In this document: piece after piece, positions 27,403 through 35,048 of the stretch | Position numbering within the stretch: position 1 is the stretch's first letter | Layout of the letters: the number at the start of each line of letters is the position of its first letter | Assembly (NCBI RefSeq): GCF_951793255.1 | Contig: NZ_OX636706.1 | Coordinates: 765,001 to 829,000 of the forward strand | Direction of reading: 5' to 3' | Origin: Desulfovibrio piger | Lineage (GTDB): Bacteria; Desulfobacterota; Desulfovibrionia; Desulfovibrionales; Desulfovibrionaceae | Length of the DNA: 64,000 bases | Translations under genes and position numbers: made by a program | Notes under the pieces: model-generated | The model's input: the letters and a program-made list of their open reading frames with translations, nothing else | Databases searched by the model: none | What the model was told of the DNA's origin: nothing

Positions 27403-27428
27403 TGGCGAAAAAGTACGCTTTTTCGTCA
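27403..27428 (-). repeat. Right 26-bp recombination site, inverted
   Basis: Imperfect palindrome, half-sites matching at 10 of 12 positions. Read on the minus strand it matches the left site at 22 of 26 positions and has the same central GT (plus-strand AC, 27415-27416). Equal central dinucleotides in opposed orientation favour inversion over deletion. Confidence 0.75.
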
Positions 27429-27482
27429 CTGCCAACGCCAGCGCGGGATGTCCGGCCTGGCAGCAAAATGTAGGAGGAGCAT

Positions 27483-30257
27483 GTGAAACTGTCGCGCAAT
27501 GCCTTGCGGAACCTGGCTAACCGTTATCGCGCCGTACTGAAAAAATGCCGTCTTGTTAATACGTTCGGTTCACTGGCTGTGGCCGCCATGCTGGTGATGG
27601 GCGTGGGGGAAAACGTTTTGGCTTATGGCCCCGGCGAAGCAAGCGATAAGAATATCACATATAATAGTACGTCAGGCCCCTTGCCTGATATTGTTTATGG
27701 TGGAGAGGCAACAGGGGATTGGGGGAACGGGGCTGTTGATGCAAGCAGAAATAGCCTGATCATAGAGGGACGCAATGATGACGTTAATGGCATATATGGC
27801 GGAAAGGCTGACACTAGATATCCAGATAGCGCAAAAAGATCTCAAGCATTAAATAATAATGTAAGTATAAAACAAAGTACTATTACAGTAAAGGGGAATA
27901 AAATTGGCTTCGATCAGGGGGAGATTGATATTTCCGTGATAGGCGGATATGCAGGAAAAGAAGCGAATAATAATAGCGTAAACATAGACAGCGGCACGTT
28001 TTCTGGTGTCGTCATCGGTGGCATGGCAACCGGAAAGAATGGTAAAGCCGTAGGCAATAGTGTTAATCTTTCTGGAGGTATACTTACAGGGGGAGCCTTT
28101 AATGACGAACAAATAGCCGTTGTCGGTGGCTATGCGAATGCCGGTAGCTTACAAAATAACACTGTACAGATATCAGGTACTGCTAAAGTAACCGGAAATG
28201 TCTATGCCATTTACTGTCAAAGCTCCCCCGACAAGACAGCTACGACGATATCAGGGGAAGTGATCATCACAGGACAGGAAGAGCATTCCTCACCAGATCT
28301 TTCCCAATCTTCTCTTTACGGATATAATAAAACTCATCCACTTTATGGCATGAAAGATAGAATAGATCTTGTCGCGAAGATAGAAAATTTTGACGGAACC
28401 ATAAAAAATATAGGCCAGTTTACAACAGTGACCGTCACAGGTTCGACATTGAAGGTAGAAAATGTCGATTGTGCTGTCGAGACTAGTTACGGGTCTTTTG
28501 AGCGATCCGTATTCACTGGAAATAATTCAAATATCACAATAACTGGTTCTATTAAAAACTTTAACGAATTTAAAATAGATAACACTAAAGATAATACTGT
28601 TGAAATACACAGTATAAAAGGTTTTTCAAAATCCATCGCCAACATCCAGAGCGGTACGGTCATCCTCCATAACGGCATCAGCACACCATACCAAGGGAAG
28701 TTTACCATCAATGATGCTGAAGGCTCCGCTTCATTCACCACACAAATCACGGGTAACCTTTCGAATGAACAGGAGGGAAGCATTTCCGCCAGCTTCAACA
28801 CGAAAGAATCCTTCCTGACAGGTACGGCGGACAAAGGCACGGGAACGACCACGCTTGCCTTCGCCAACGGCGCCCGCTGGAACATGACGGGGAACTCCAC
28901 CTTGTCCGGGCTTAACCTGAATGGCAGTGGCACGGTGGATGGCGAGGGCACGGTCGATCTCACATCCGGCCGGACAGGTTCGGCAACGAATGCCCGTACC
29001 CTGACCCTGGATACGCTGGACGGCGACGGCGGCACCTTTGTCGTCGATACGAATATCAACAACGATACCGACCGGATCGTCATCAACGGTGAAGCCAGCG
29101 GCGACCACAAGCTGGACGTGAAGGCCAGCGGCGGCGAACCATCACAGGCAGCCATGAATAACTTCATCGTCCGGCAGAATGGCGGTACCGCCTCCTTCTC
29201 GCTGGCCAACGAAGGCGGCAAGGTGGATGCGGGCCTCTACCTGTACGAGCTTGCCAGCAGGGATCTGGGCAGCTCGGGGAACCCCGACGGCAGGGAATGG
29301 TACCTGCAACGTTCCGCCGGCGGTGAAAAATCCCCCACCGGCGAGACCGTGCTGGGCCTGTCGGGCATGGCCTCGGCCTACGCCATGTACATGGGCCAGC
29401 TCTCCGACCTGCGCGAGCGCCTGGGCGAGATCCGTCACGGCACCGGCACGGACGGCCTGTGGGTGCGCGGCTTCACGCAGGAGAACACACTCTCCGGTCT
29501 GGCGGGCATCGACTTCAGCCAGAACTTTTACGGCACGTCCTTCGGCTATGACCGCCTTGTGGAGCAAAACGAAAACAACAAGTGGCTGTTCGGCGTGCGC
29601 GGCCAGCTCACCAAGGCCGACCAGCGCATCGATGGCCTGCATGACGGTTCCGGCGACAGCCGCTCTTACGGTCTGGCAGCCTATGCCACCTGGCAGCATG
29701 GCGACGGCTGGTATTCGGACACCGTCCTGAGCTGGGACTGGTATGACCAGGACCTCAAGACCCGCATGCTGGACGGCACGCGCGTGCACGGCTCCTACAA
29801 CACCTACGGCGGCGGCATCAGTCAGGAATTTGGCCGCATGTTCCGCTTTGACGACGGCTTTTTCGTGGAGCCGCAGCTGCAGCTTTCCTGGTACTGGATG
29901 AAGGGCACGGACTTCACGACCAGCAACGGCATGAAGGTGGAAGAACAGGATGATGCCTACGCCCTTACCGGCCGCGCCGGGCTGGTGCTGGGCAAAAAGT
30001 GGGACCTCGACGAAGGCCGCTACTTCCAGCCGTACATCAAGGGCGGCGTGAACCATGAGTTCGCGGGGGACCAGAAAGTCCTGGTCAACGGCATCGAGTT
30101 CTCGGACGACCTGCGCGGCACGCGCGGCTACTACGGCGCGGGCTTCGACCTGCAATTCGCAAGCAACGCCCGCCTCTATGCGGAGTTCGAACGCGAGGAC
30201 GGGCAAAAGGCTTCCACGCCCTGGAGCGTGAGCGCCGGGTTGCGCGTGGAATTCTAG
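27483..30257 (+). CDS. Autotransporter (type Va), large surface protein
   Basis: Predicted surface-exposed or secreted protein, 924 aa. An extended basic N-terminus (KLSRNALRNLANRYRAVLKK) precedes the hydrophobic signal core (FGSLAVAAMLVMGVGENVLA). A beta-helix-like passenger follows (about 50-620) with repeated VIGG/VVGGYA and NNxVxI/SGGxLTGG turns. The C-terminal beta-barrel (about 650-924) ends GLRVEF. The start is a GTG overlapping an ATGTGA, with GGAGGAG 5 nt upstream. Codon use is mosaic: about 27640-28620 is AT-rich, with AATAAT, ATA and AGA codons, while the barrel is GC-rich. Expression is probably switched by the invertible promoter just upstream. Adhesin or antigenic role is inferred. 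Confidence 0.9.
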   Translation: MKLSRNALRNLANRYRAVLKKCRLVNTFGSLAVAAMLVMGVGENVLAYGPGEASDKNITYNSTSGPLPDIVYGGEATGDWGNGAVDASRNSLIIEGRNDDVNGIYGGKADTRYPDSAKRSQALNNNVSIKQSTITVKGNKIGFDQGEIDISVIGGYAGKEANNNSVNIDSGTFSGVVIGGMATGKNGKAVGNSVNLSGGILTGGAFNDEQIAVVGGYANAGSLQNNTVQISGTAKVTGNVYAIYCQSSPDKTATTISGEVIITGQEEHSSPDLSQSSLYGYNKTHPLYGMKDRIDLVAKIENFDGTIKNIGQFTTVTVTGSTLKVENVDCAVETSYGSFERSVFTGNNSNITITGSIKNFNEFKIDNTKDNTVEIHSIKGFSKSIANIQSGTVILHNGISTPYQGKFTINDAEGSASFTTQITGNLSNEQEGSISASFNTKESFLTGTADKGTGTTTLAFANGARWNMTGNSTLSGLNLNGSGTVDGEGTVDLTSGRTGSATNARTLTLDTLDGDGGTFVVDTNINNDTDRIVINGEASGDHKLDVKASGGEPSQAAMNNFIVRQNGGTASFSLANEGGKVDAGLYLYELASRDLGSSGNPDGREWYLQRSAGGEKSPTGETVLGLSGMASAYAMYMGQLSDLRERLGEIRHGTGTDGLWVRGFTQENTLSGLAGIDFSQNFYGTSFGYDRLVEQNENNKWLFGVRGQLTKADQRIDGLHDGSGDSRSYGLAAYATWQHGDGWYSDTVLSWDWYDQDLKTRMLDGTRVHGSYNTYGGGISQEFGRMFRFDDGFFVEPQLQLSWYWMKGTDFTTSNGMKVEEQDDAYALTGRAGLVLGKKWDLDEGRYFQPYIKGGVNHEFAGDQKVLVNGIEFSDDLRGTRGYYGAGFDLQFASNARLYAEFEREDGQKASTPWSVSAGLRVEF

Positions 30258-30291
30258 CCCCGGCCGCGAGGCCGCTCGGCGTCTCTTTCAG

Positions 30292-30339
30292 GCGCGCCGT
30301 ACAACCGCTCTTTTCATGAGGAGGTTGTACGGTGCGCCG
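30292..30339. terminator. Hairpin between the autotransporter and tupC
   Basis: A 16-bp stem with one G-U position (30292-30307 with 30324-30339), 16-nt loop, 35 bp past the autotransporter stop in a convergent gap. No T-run follows, so termination here is likely but not certain. Confidence 0.55.
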
Positions 30340-30422
30340 TAACCGGCATTCCTGCCTTTGATCGGGCGTCCGTTGAGCTTCGATAGCCTGCCGCCCGCCT
30401 TCCCCGCCCAGAAACCCGCCCT

Positions 30423-31073
30423 CTAGCCGTCCAGGCTCCAGCCCTGGCCCAGTTTGAGCTGTTCCCCGCCCAGGGCCTGCATGAGCGCGGGATCGTGGGT
30501 GGAACAGACGATGGCCGCGCCTTCGGCCCGGCACCGGGCCACGGCGGCGGCGATGGCGCGGGCGCTGCGTACGTCCACGTTGGAGGTGGGCTCGTCCAGC
30601 AGCAGGGCGCGCGGACGCAGCACCAGGCGCGAGGCCAGGGCCACGCGCTGGCGTTCCCCGCCGGAAAGGGCATTTGGCCCGCGGCGGCGCATGGCATCGG
30701 GATCATCGAAGCCCACCTGCCGCATGGCGGCCTGATAGGCGTCCTCCAGACCGTCCCGGCGGCCGCGCAGCTTCAGGCCCAGCACCACGTTCTCGAACAC
30801 GGTGGTCTTGAGCAGATAGGGCTCCTGGAGCAGCAGGCTCACCTCGCGGCGCGGGTCCTCGCCGCCATGATAGATGATGCGGCCCTCGTCGGGCTCTTCC
30901 AGAAAGGCCAGCAGGCGCAGCAGGGTGGACTTGCCGCTGCCGTTGTAGCCCACCAGGGTCAGCACCTGGCCGCTGTGGATGCGCAGCTCGTCCACGCCCA
31001 GGGCGGGCAGGTCCAGCGCGGTCACGCGGCCGTAACGGCGCACCAGGCCGCGGACTTCGTACAAAAGGCTCAT
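30423..31073 (-). CDS. tupC: Tungstate ABC transporter ATP-binding protein TupC
   Basis: Cytoplasmic ATPase of the tungstate importer, 216 aa. Walker A is GYNGSGKSTLL near residue 42, the signature LSGGERQRVALASRLVL near 138, and Walker B ALLLDEPTSNVD. The start is the ATG giving MSLLYEVRGLVRRYG, whose ATGA overlaps the tupB stop. No TOBE domain follows the ATPase, as usual for TupC rather than ModC. Last gene of tunR-tupABC. Confidence 0.92.
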   Translation of the reverse strand: MSLLYEVRGLVRRYGRVTALDLPALGVDELRIHSGQVLTLVGYNGSGKSTLLRLLAFLEEPDEGRIIYHGGEDPRREVSLLLQEPYLLKTTVFENVVLGLKLRGRRDGLEDAYQAAMRQVGFDDPDAMRRRGPNALSGGERQRVALASRLVLRPRALLLDEPTSNVDVRSARAIAAAVARCRAEGAAIVCSTHDPALMQALGGEQLKLGQGWSLDG

Positions 31074-31765
31074 ATGCGCCCCCGGTGCTTGATGAAGGTC
31101 ATGAGCACGTTGATGGCAAAGGCCATGAACAGCAGCACCAGGCCCAGCGCGATGCCCTGGGCGAACTCGCCCTTGCTGGTCTCCAGGGCGATGGCCGTGG
31201 TCATGGTGCGGGTATGATAGCGCACGTTGCCGCCCAGCATCATGGCGATGCCCACCTCGGTGATGACGCGGCCGAAGGCGGTCAGGCAGACCATGGCGAT
31301 GGCGAAGCGCACTTCGCACAGGCTCAGCCAGGCCAGCTGCAGGGGCCGGGCGCCCAGGGTCAGGAGGGTCTGGCGGCAGCGGGGGTCAAGGCCCTCCACG
31401 GCCTGGGCCACCCACGAGACCACGATGGGCAGGGCCAGCAGGGTCTGGCCGATGGCCATGCCCGGCAGGGTGAAGAGCAGGCCCCATTCGCCCAGCGGGC
31501 CGCGATAGGTGATGAAGGCATAGACCAGCAGGCCGATGAGCACGGTGGGGAAGGCCAGCAGGGTGTCGGAGATGAGGCGCAAGACCTTTTTGCCGGGAAA
31601 ATCACAATAGCCCAGGGCAAAGCCCATGGGCAGGCCCATGAGCAGCGATGCCGCCATGGCGTAGGACGTGGACACCAGCGTGGCCGTGATGGCCGAGAAG
31701 GTGGCGTCGTCCATATTGGCCAGCAGGGCGAAGGCCGCCCAGAAGCCGTTGACCAGATAGTCCAT
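31070..31765 (-). CDS. tupB: Tungstate ABC transporter permease TupB
   Basis: Inner-membrane permease, 231 aa, with five or six hydrophobic segments. The conserved loop that contacts the ATPase is present (EVGIAMMLGGNVRYHTRTMT, and the ITATLVSTSYAMAASLLMGL start of the permease domain). It follows tupA after a 98-bp gap that contains a terminator-like hairpin, and overlaps tupC by 4 bp. Confidence 0.93.
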   Translation of the reverse strand: MDYLVNGFWAAFALLANMDDATFSAITATLVSTSYAMAASLLMGLPMGFALGYCDFPGKKVLRLISDTLLAFPTVLIGLLVYAFITYRGPLGEWGLLFTLPGMAIGQTLLALPIVVSWVAQAVEGLDPRCRQTLLTLGARPLQLAWLSLCEVRFAIAMVCLTAFGRVITEVGIAMMLGGNVRYHTRTMTTAIALETSKGEFAQGIALGLVLLFMAFAINVLMTFIKHRGRI

Positions 31766-31810
31766 AGATCACCAGGAATGCGACGGAGGGAATCCGTGGA
31801 GGGAGGTCGA

Positions 31811-31845
31811 AAAACAAAACGGGGACGGCCCGGAGACCGTCCCCG
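31811..31845 (-). terminator. Internal terminator/attenuator between tupA and tupB
   Basis: Perfect 9-bp GC stem (31820-31828 with 31837-31845), 8-nt loop, followed on the minus strand by TTTTGTTTTT. It should end part of the tupA transcripts, giving more binding protein than permease and ATPase. Confidence 0.75.
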
Positions 31846-31863
31846 CCAACGGACGGAAAAACG

Positions 31864-32685
31864 CTACTTGCCGGCGTTGGGGAAGAAGAGCTGCTTGCCT
31901 TCCAGCTTGAACTCGGCGATGCGCTTCTGGGTGGAGGGGGCCACCCACCAGTCTTCAAACTTCTTGCCCAGGTCGGCCTTGGTCTTGGGGCACTGCTTGG
32001 GGTTCACGGTGATGACGCTGTACTGGTTGAACAGGGCCTTGTCACCTTCCACCACGATGGCCAGGGGGTTCTTGGCGCCCTGCCGGGCGTTGAACTTGAT
32101 CCAGGTGCCGCGGTCGGTCAGGGTGTAGGCGCTCTTTTCAGCGGCCATGTTCAGGGTGGCCATCATGCCCTGGCCGGCGGAGATGTAGAAGGCTTCCTTG
32201 TCGGGATTGAGGCCGGACTGCTTCCACAGCTTGAGTTCGGCCTTGTGGGTGCCGGACTGGTCGCCGCGGCTCACGAAAGAGGCCTTCTTGTCGGCGATGG
32301 TCTTGAGGGCGGCGGCGGTGTCCTTGCCCTTGACGCCCGCGGGGTCGGCCTTGGGGCCCACCACCACGAAGTCGTTGTACATCACCTGACGGCGGTCGAT
32401 ACCGTGACCGGCCTTGACGAATTCCTTTTCAGCGGCGGGGGCGTGCACCAGCAGCACGTCGGCGTCACAGTTCTTGGCGATCTCCAGGGCCTTGCCGGTG
32501 CCCACGGCCACCCATTTCAGCTCGATGCCGGTCTCTTTCTGGAAGGTGGGGGCCAGGAATTCCAGCAGGCCGGTATCCTGGGTGCTGGTGGTGGTGGCCA
32601 TCATCAGCGTGTCGGCAGCCTGGGCCGGAGCGGCCAGGAAGGCGGCGGCCAGCACGGGCAGGAACAGTTTTTTCAGGTTTTTCAT
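31864..32685 (-). CDS. tupA: Tungstate-binding periplasmic protein TupA
   Basis: High-affinity tungstate-binding protein, 273 aa. A signal peptide (KKLFLPVLAAAFLAAPAQA, cleavage before ADTLM) is followed by the TupA oxyanion motif MMATTTSTQDTGLLEF. Further family blocks are DADVLLVHAPAAEKEF, FVSRGDQSGTHKAELKLWK and the GQGMMATLNMAAEKSAYTL segment. The TTTS signature separates it from molybdate-binding ModA. It lies 66 bp downstream of tunR and feeds tungsten to the AOR encoded nearby. Confidence 0.95.
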   Translation of the reverse strand: MKNLKKLFLPVLAAAFLAAPAQAADTLMMATTTSTQDTGLLEFLAPTFQKETGIELKWVAVGTGKALEIAKNCDADVLLVHAPAAEKEFVKAGHGIDRRQVMYNDFVVVGPKADPAGVKGKDTAAALKTIADKKASFVSRGDQSGTHKAELKLWKQSGLNPDKEAFYISAGQGMMATLNMAAEKSAYTLTDRGTWIKFNARQGAKNPLAIVVEGDKALFNQYSVITVNPKQCPKTKADLGKKFEDWWVAPSTQKRIAEFKLEGKQLFFPNAGK

Positions 32686-32751
32686 GATACGACTCCTTGA
32701 TTGGTTGATGATGCGCCGCCGGTTCGGAACGGCGGCCCCTTGCGGGAAATA

Positions 32752-33738
32752 TCAGTCCAGACACAGGCGCGCGGCCCGTGACGGGAAATGGGCGTAGACT
32801 TTCTGGCCCTCGTGGATGCCCACCCGGAGCAGGCCCGGCGTCTCCACCGTGGCGCACAGACGCGAGCCGTCGCCCAGTTCCAGCGAGACGAAGGACTCCA
32901 CCTGGTCCTGGTGGATGCTCTGCACCGTGCAGGGCAGGCAGTTGCCCATGCTGAGCGTGGCACGGCTGCGCGAGAGCACGATCTGTTCCGGGTCCACCAG
33001 CACGGTGACCACCTGGTTGGCGTGGATCTCCATATGCACGAACTGGCGCGTGCTGCACTGCACGCCAAGGCGCATGTCGCCGAAGGTGCGCACGCTCACC
33101 GAGGCCATGCGCATGCCCACGGAGATGTCCTCCACGATGCCCAGAAAGGAATTGCAGAGCGGGTCCGTGCCGGACGAGGGCCCCAGGGTCTTGTTCTGGA
33201 CCATGCGCCGCGCGGCGCCGTCGGAGAAGTTGAGGAAGGCCGCGATCTGCGAAGGCTTTTGCTGGCCCAGGAATTTCTGCACCAGGTTGACCGGCACATG
33301 CAGGTCCAGAAGCTCCAGCCCGCGGGCGTAGCGGATGGCGCGCGGCCCCACCATGGCCCTGTCCAGCCCCAGCGGCCGGGCCACGGCATAAAAGCTCTTG
33401 CGGATGAAGCCCTGGTCGAAGTGCAAAAAGTCCCTGCCCATGCTCTCGGCCTCGGGCAGGCTCAGGATGCGGCGCACATGGCGCATGGCGCTCAGGGGCA
33501 GCAGTACGTCCCGGCTGTTGGGACCCGGAACATGCACCATACCGGTCACGGTGTCCACATCCTTGCGGGCGTCCAGCTCCAGCGCCTCGCCAAGGCGCAG
33601 GCCGCCGTAGCGCAGCAGCAGGAACAACAGATGCAGCCGGGCACGCGCCACCTTGCGCTGGGGCGTGGCGGCCTCGGCTTCCCACTGCTCCCAGCAGCGG
33701 GAAAGGGCTTCCAGTTTTTCTCGGGTCAGATGGGACAC
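32752..33738 (-). CDS. tunR: TunR tungstate-responsive regulator (integrase-like DNA-binding domain plus TOBE domains)
   Basis: Transcription factor of sulfate reducers that senses tungstate/molybdate, 328 aa. The N-terminal ~180 residues have a tyrosine-recombinase-like fold (RYGGLRLGEALELDARKDVD, VNLVQKFLGQQKPSQIAAFL) but lack a convincing catalytic tetrad. The C-terminal half has two TOBE/Mop-like segments (NSFLGIVEDISVGMRMASVS, and LPCTVQSIHQDQVESFVSLE). The start is a GTG (GTG TCC CAT CTG). It heads tunR-tupABC. The name rests on domain order and the adjacent tup genes. Confidence 0.88.
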   Translation of the reverse strand: MSHLTREKLEALSRCWEQWEAEAATPQRKVARARLHLLFLLLRYGGLRLGEALELDARKDVDTVTGMVHVPGPNSRDVLLPLSAMRHVRRILSLPEAESMGRDFLHFDQGFIRKSFYAVARPLGLDRAMVGPRAIRYARGLELLDLHVPVNLVQKFLGQQKPSQIAAFLNFSDGAARRMVQNKTLGPSSGTDPLCNSFLGIVEDISVGMRMASVSVRTFGDMRLGVQCSTRQFVHMEIHANQVVTVLVDPEQIVLSRSRATLSMGNCLPCTVQSIHQDQVESFVSLELGDGSRLCATVETPGLLRVGIHEGQKVYAHFPSRAARLCLD

Positions 33739-33968
33739 TGCGGCGGCTCTCTTTAGGGGCTGAACGTCTCGCGAAGACTGCGCAAGGCATACGACATTTC
33801 CCGGCTCTTGTCACGTTTTCGGCAGAATCAGGAATGATTTTTCCATGTTTTGGTGACCATCCCCTCAGGCGGCGGGCAGCGGCAACAGACAGCCGGACGC
33901 GCACGCGCCGCTCCTGTCCGCATGATGGCGCAAAAGCACGCCATGTCCGCTTTTTTCCGGCCCCTGCC

Positions 33969-33998
33969 TTGACACGGCAGCTTTTATGGCCCTAAATA
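33969..33998 (+). promoter_or_regulatory. Promoter of the dpp-like operon
   Basis: TTGACA (33969-33974), an 18-bp spacer and TAAATA (33993-33998), about 70 bp before the first permease gene. It is the best sigma70-like match in the 329-bp divergent gap from tunR; no gene lies in that gap. Confidence 0.65.
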
Positions 33999-34001
33999 GC
34001 C

Positions 34002-34026
34002 GTGACACGGATTTGCAATTTGTAAC
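34002..34026. promoter_or_regulatory. Possible operator overlapping the dpp-like transcription start
   Basis: Inverted repeat GTGACA-N13-TGTAAC with one mismatch, placed directly after the -10. A related GTGACA-N12-TGTCGT lies, on the minus strand, in the same gap near 33800-33823. It could be bound by a repressor; TunR is one candidate, but I cannot confirm its motif. Confidence 0.35.
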
Positions 34027-34067
34027 ACCAAAACCGGATACGACCGTCAGGCCGACCGGAGGATGTC

Positions 34068-35048
34068 ATGCCGACCCTCATAGCCTCCCTGCTGCGCAAG
34101 GCAGCGCTGCTGGTGCTGATGCTGCTGGCGCTCTCGCTGGCGGTCTTCTACATCTCGCGCCTGACGCCCGGCGATCCCCTGCAATCCTATTACGGCGATG
34201 CCGTGCAATCCATGAGCAGCGCCGAGCTGGACGCCGCCCGCCGGCGCCTGGGCCTGGACGGCCCCATCTGGGAACAGTACCAACGCTGGGCCGGCAACGT
34301 GCTGGACGGCGACTTCGGCATGTCGCTCAAATACAAGCGCCCGGTGGTGGACGTGGTCCTGCCCCTGCTGGGCAACACCCTGTTGCTGGGCGGGCTGGCC
34401 TACGCGCTGGTCTTCGTGCTGGCCATCGCCCTGGCCCTGCTCTGCGCCCGCTTCGAGCACAGCGCCCTGGACCGCCTCATCTGCCGGGTGGGCACCACGG
34501 CCTATTATGTCCCGGCCTTCTGGCTGGGCGTGCTGCTGGTGCTGGTCTTCAGCGTCAATCTGGAATGGCTGCCCAGCAGCGGCGCCTACAGCTACGGCAA
34601 GGCCGGCGACATCGCCGACCGCGCCCGTCATCTGGTGCTGCCGCTGGCCGTCATGGTGGCCAGCCACCTGTGGTATTACGCCTACATGATCCGCAACAAG
34701 CTGCTGGACGAAGTACGGCGCGATTATGTGCTGCTGGCCCGCTCCAAGGGCCTGGGCCGCACCCGCGTACTCTGGAGCCACTGCCTGCGCAACGTCATGC
34801 CCACGGTGGTGGGCATCATGGCCATCTCCATCCCGCATGTGCTCAGCGGCACCTATGTGGCCGAAGCCGTGTTCAACTATCCCGGCATCGGCCTGCTGGC
34901 CATCTCCAGCGCCAAGTATCACGATTACAACCTGCTCATGCTCATGGTCCTGTTCACCGGGGCCATGGTCATCAGCAGCAGTCTGCTGGCCCAGAGCATC
35001 AACGAGGCCATCGACCCGCGCATCAAGAGCGGTGAGGTGGTCTGCTGA
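34068..35048 (+). CDS. Dipeptide/oligopeptide/nickel ABC transporter permease (DppB/NikB type)
   Basis: Inner-membrane permease, 326 aa, six predicted helices. Typical N-terminal helix and RLTPGDP motif (FYISRLTPGDPLQSYYGD), and the conserved cytoplasmic loop VRRDYVLLARSKGLGRTRVL near residue 225. The GGAGG lies 6 nt before the ATG. It opens a five-domain operon with permease, binding protein and fused ATPase genes on the plus strand; its stop overlaps the next start by 1 bp (TGATG). Confidence 0.92.
   Translation: MPTLIASLLRKAALLVLMLLALSLAVFYISRLTPGDPLQSYYGDAVQSMSSAELDAARRRLGLDGPIWEQYQRWAGNVLDGDFGMSLKYKRPVVDVVLPLLGNTLLLGGLAYALVFVLAIALALLCARFEHSALDRLICRVGTTAYYVPAFWLGVLLVLVFSVNLEWLPSSGAYSYGKAGDIADRARHLVLPLAVMVASHLWYYAYMIRNKLLDEVRRDYVLLARSKGLGRTRVLWSHCLRNVMPTVVGIMAISIPHVLSGTYVAEAVFNYPGIGLLAISSAKYHDYNLLMLMVLFTGAMVISSSLLAQSINEAIDPRIKSGEVVC

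Larger units (their letters stand above)
27296..27428. other. Candidate invertible promoter segment (phase switch), OFF orientation
   Basis: An 81-bp AT-rich spacer (27322-27402) is bounded by two 26-bp sites in inverted orientation, directly after the recombinase stop and 54 bp before the autotransporter start. The spacer contains a promoter-like pair reading leftward. Inverting the segment would direct it toward the autotransporter. Inferred from sequence alone. Confidence 0.75.

Noticed and set aside
27296-27428. Reading the two 26-bp palindromes as transcription terminators
   Set aside because: Each would be a hairpin with about a 2-nt loop and an A/T-rich stem, without a proper GC stem and U-run. 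Their length, dyad layout and inverted placement fit recombination sites better.
32752-33738. tunR as a phage integrase or mobile-element remnant
   Set aside because: It has an integrase-like N-terminus but C-terminal TOBE segments and sits directly upstream of tupABC, matching the known TunR regulator design.
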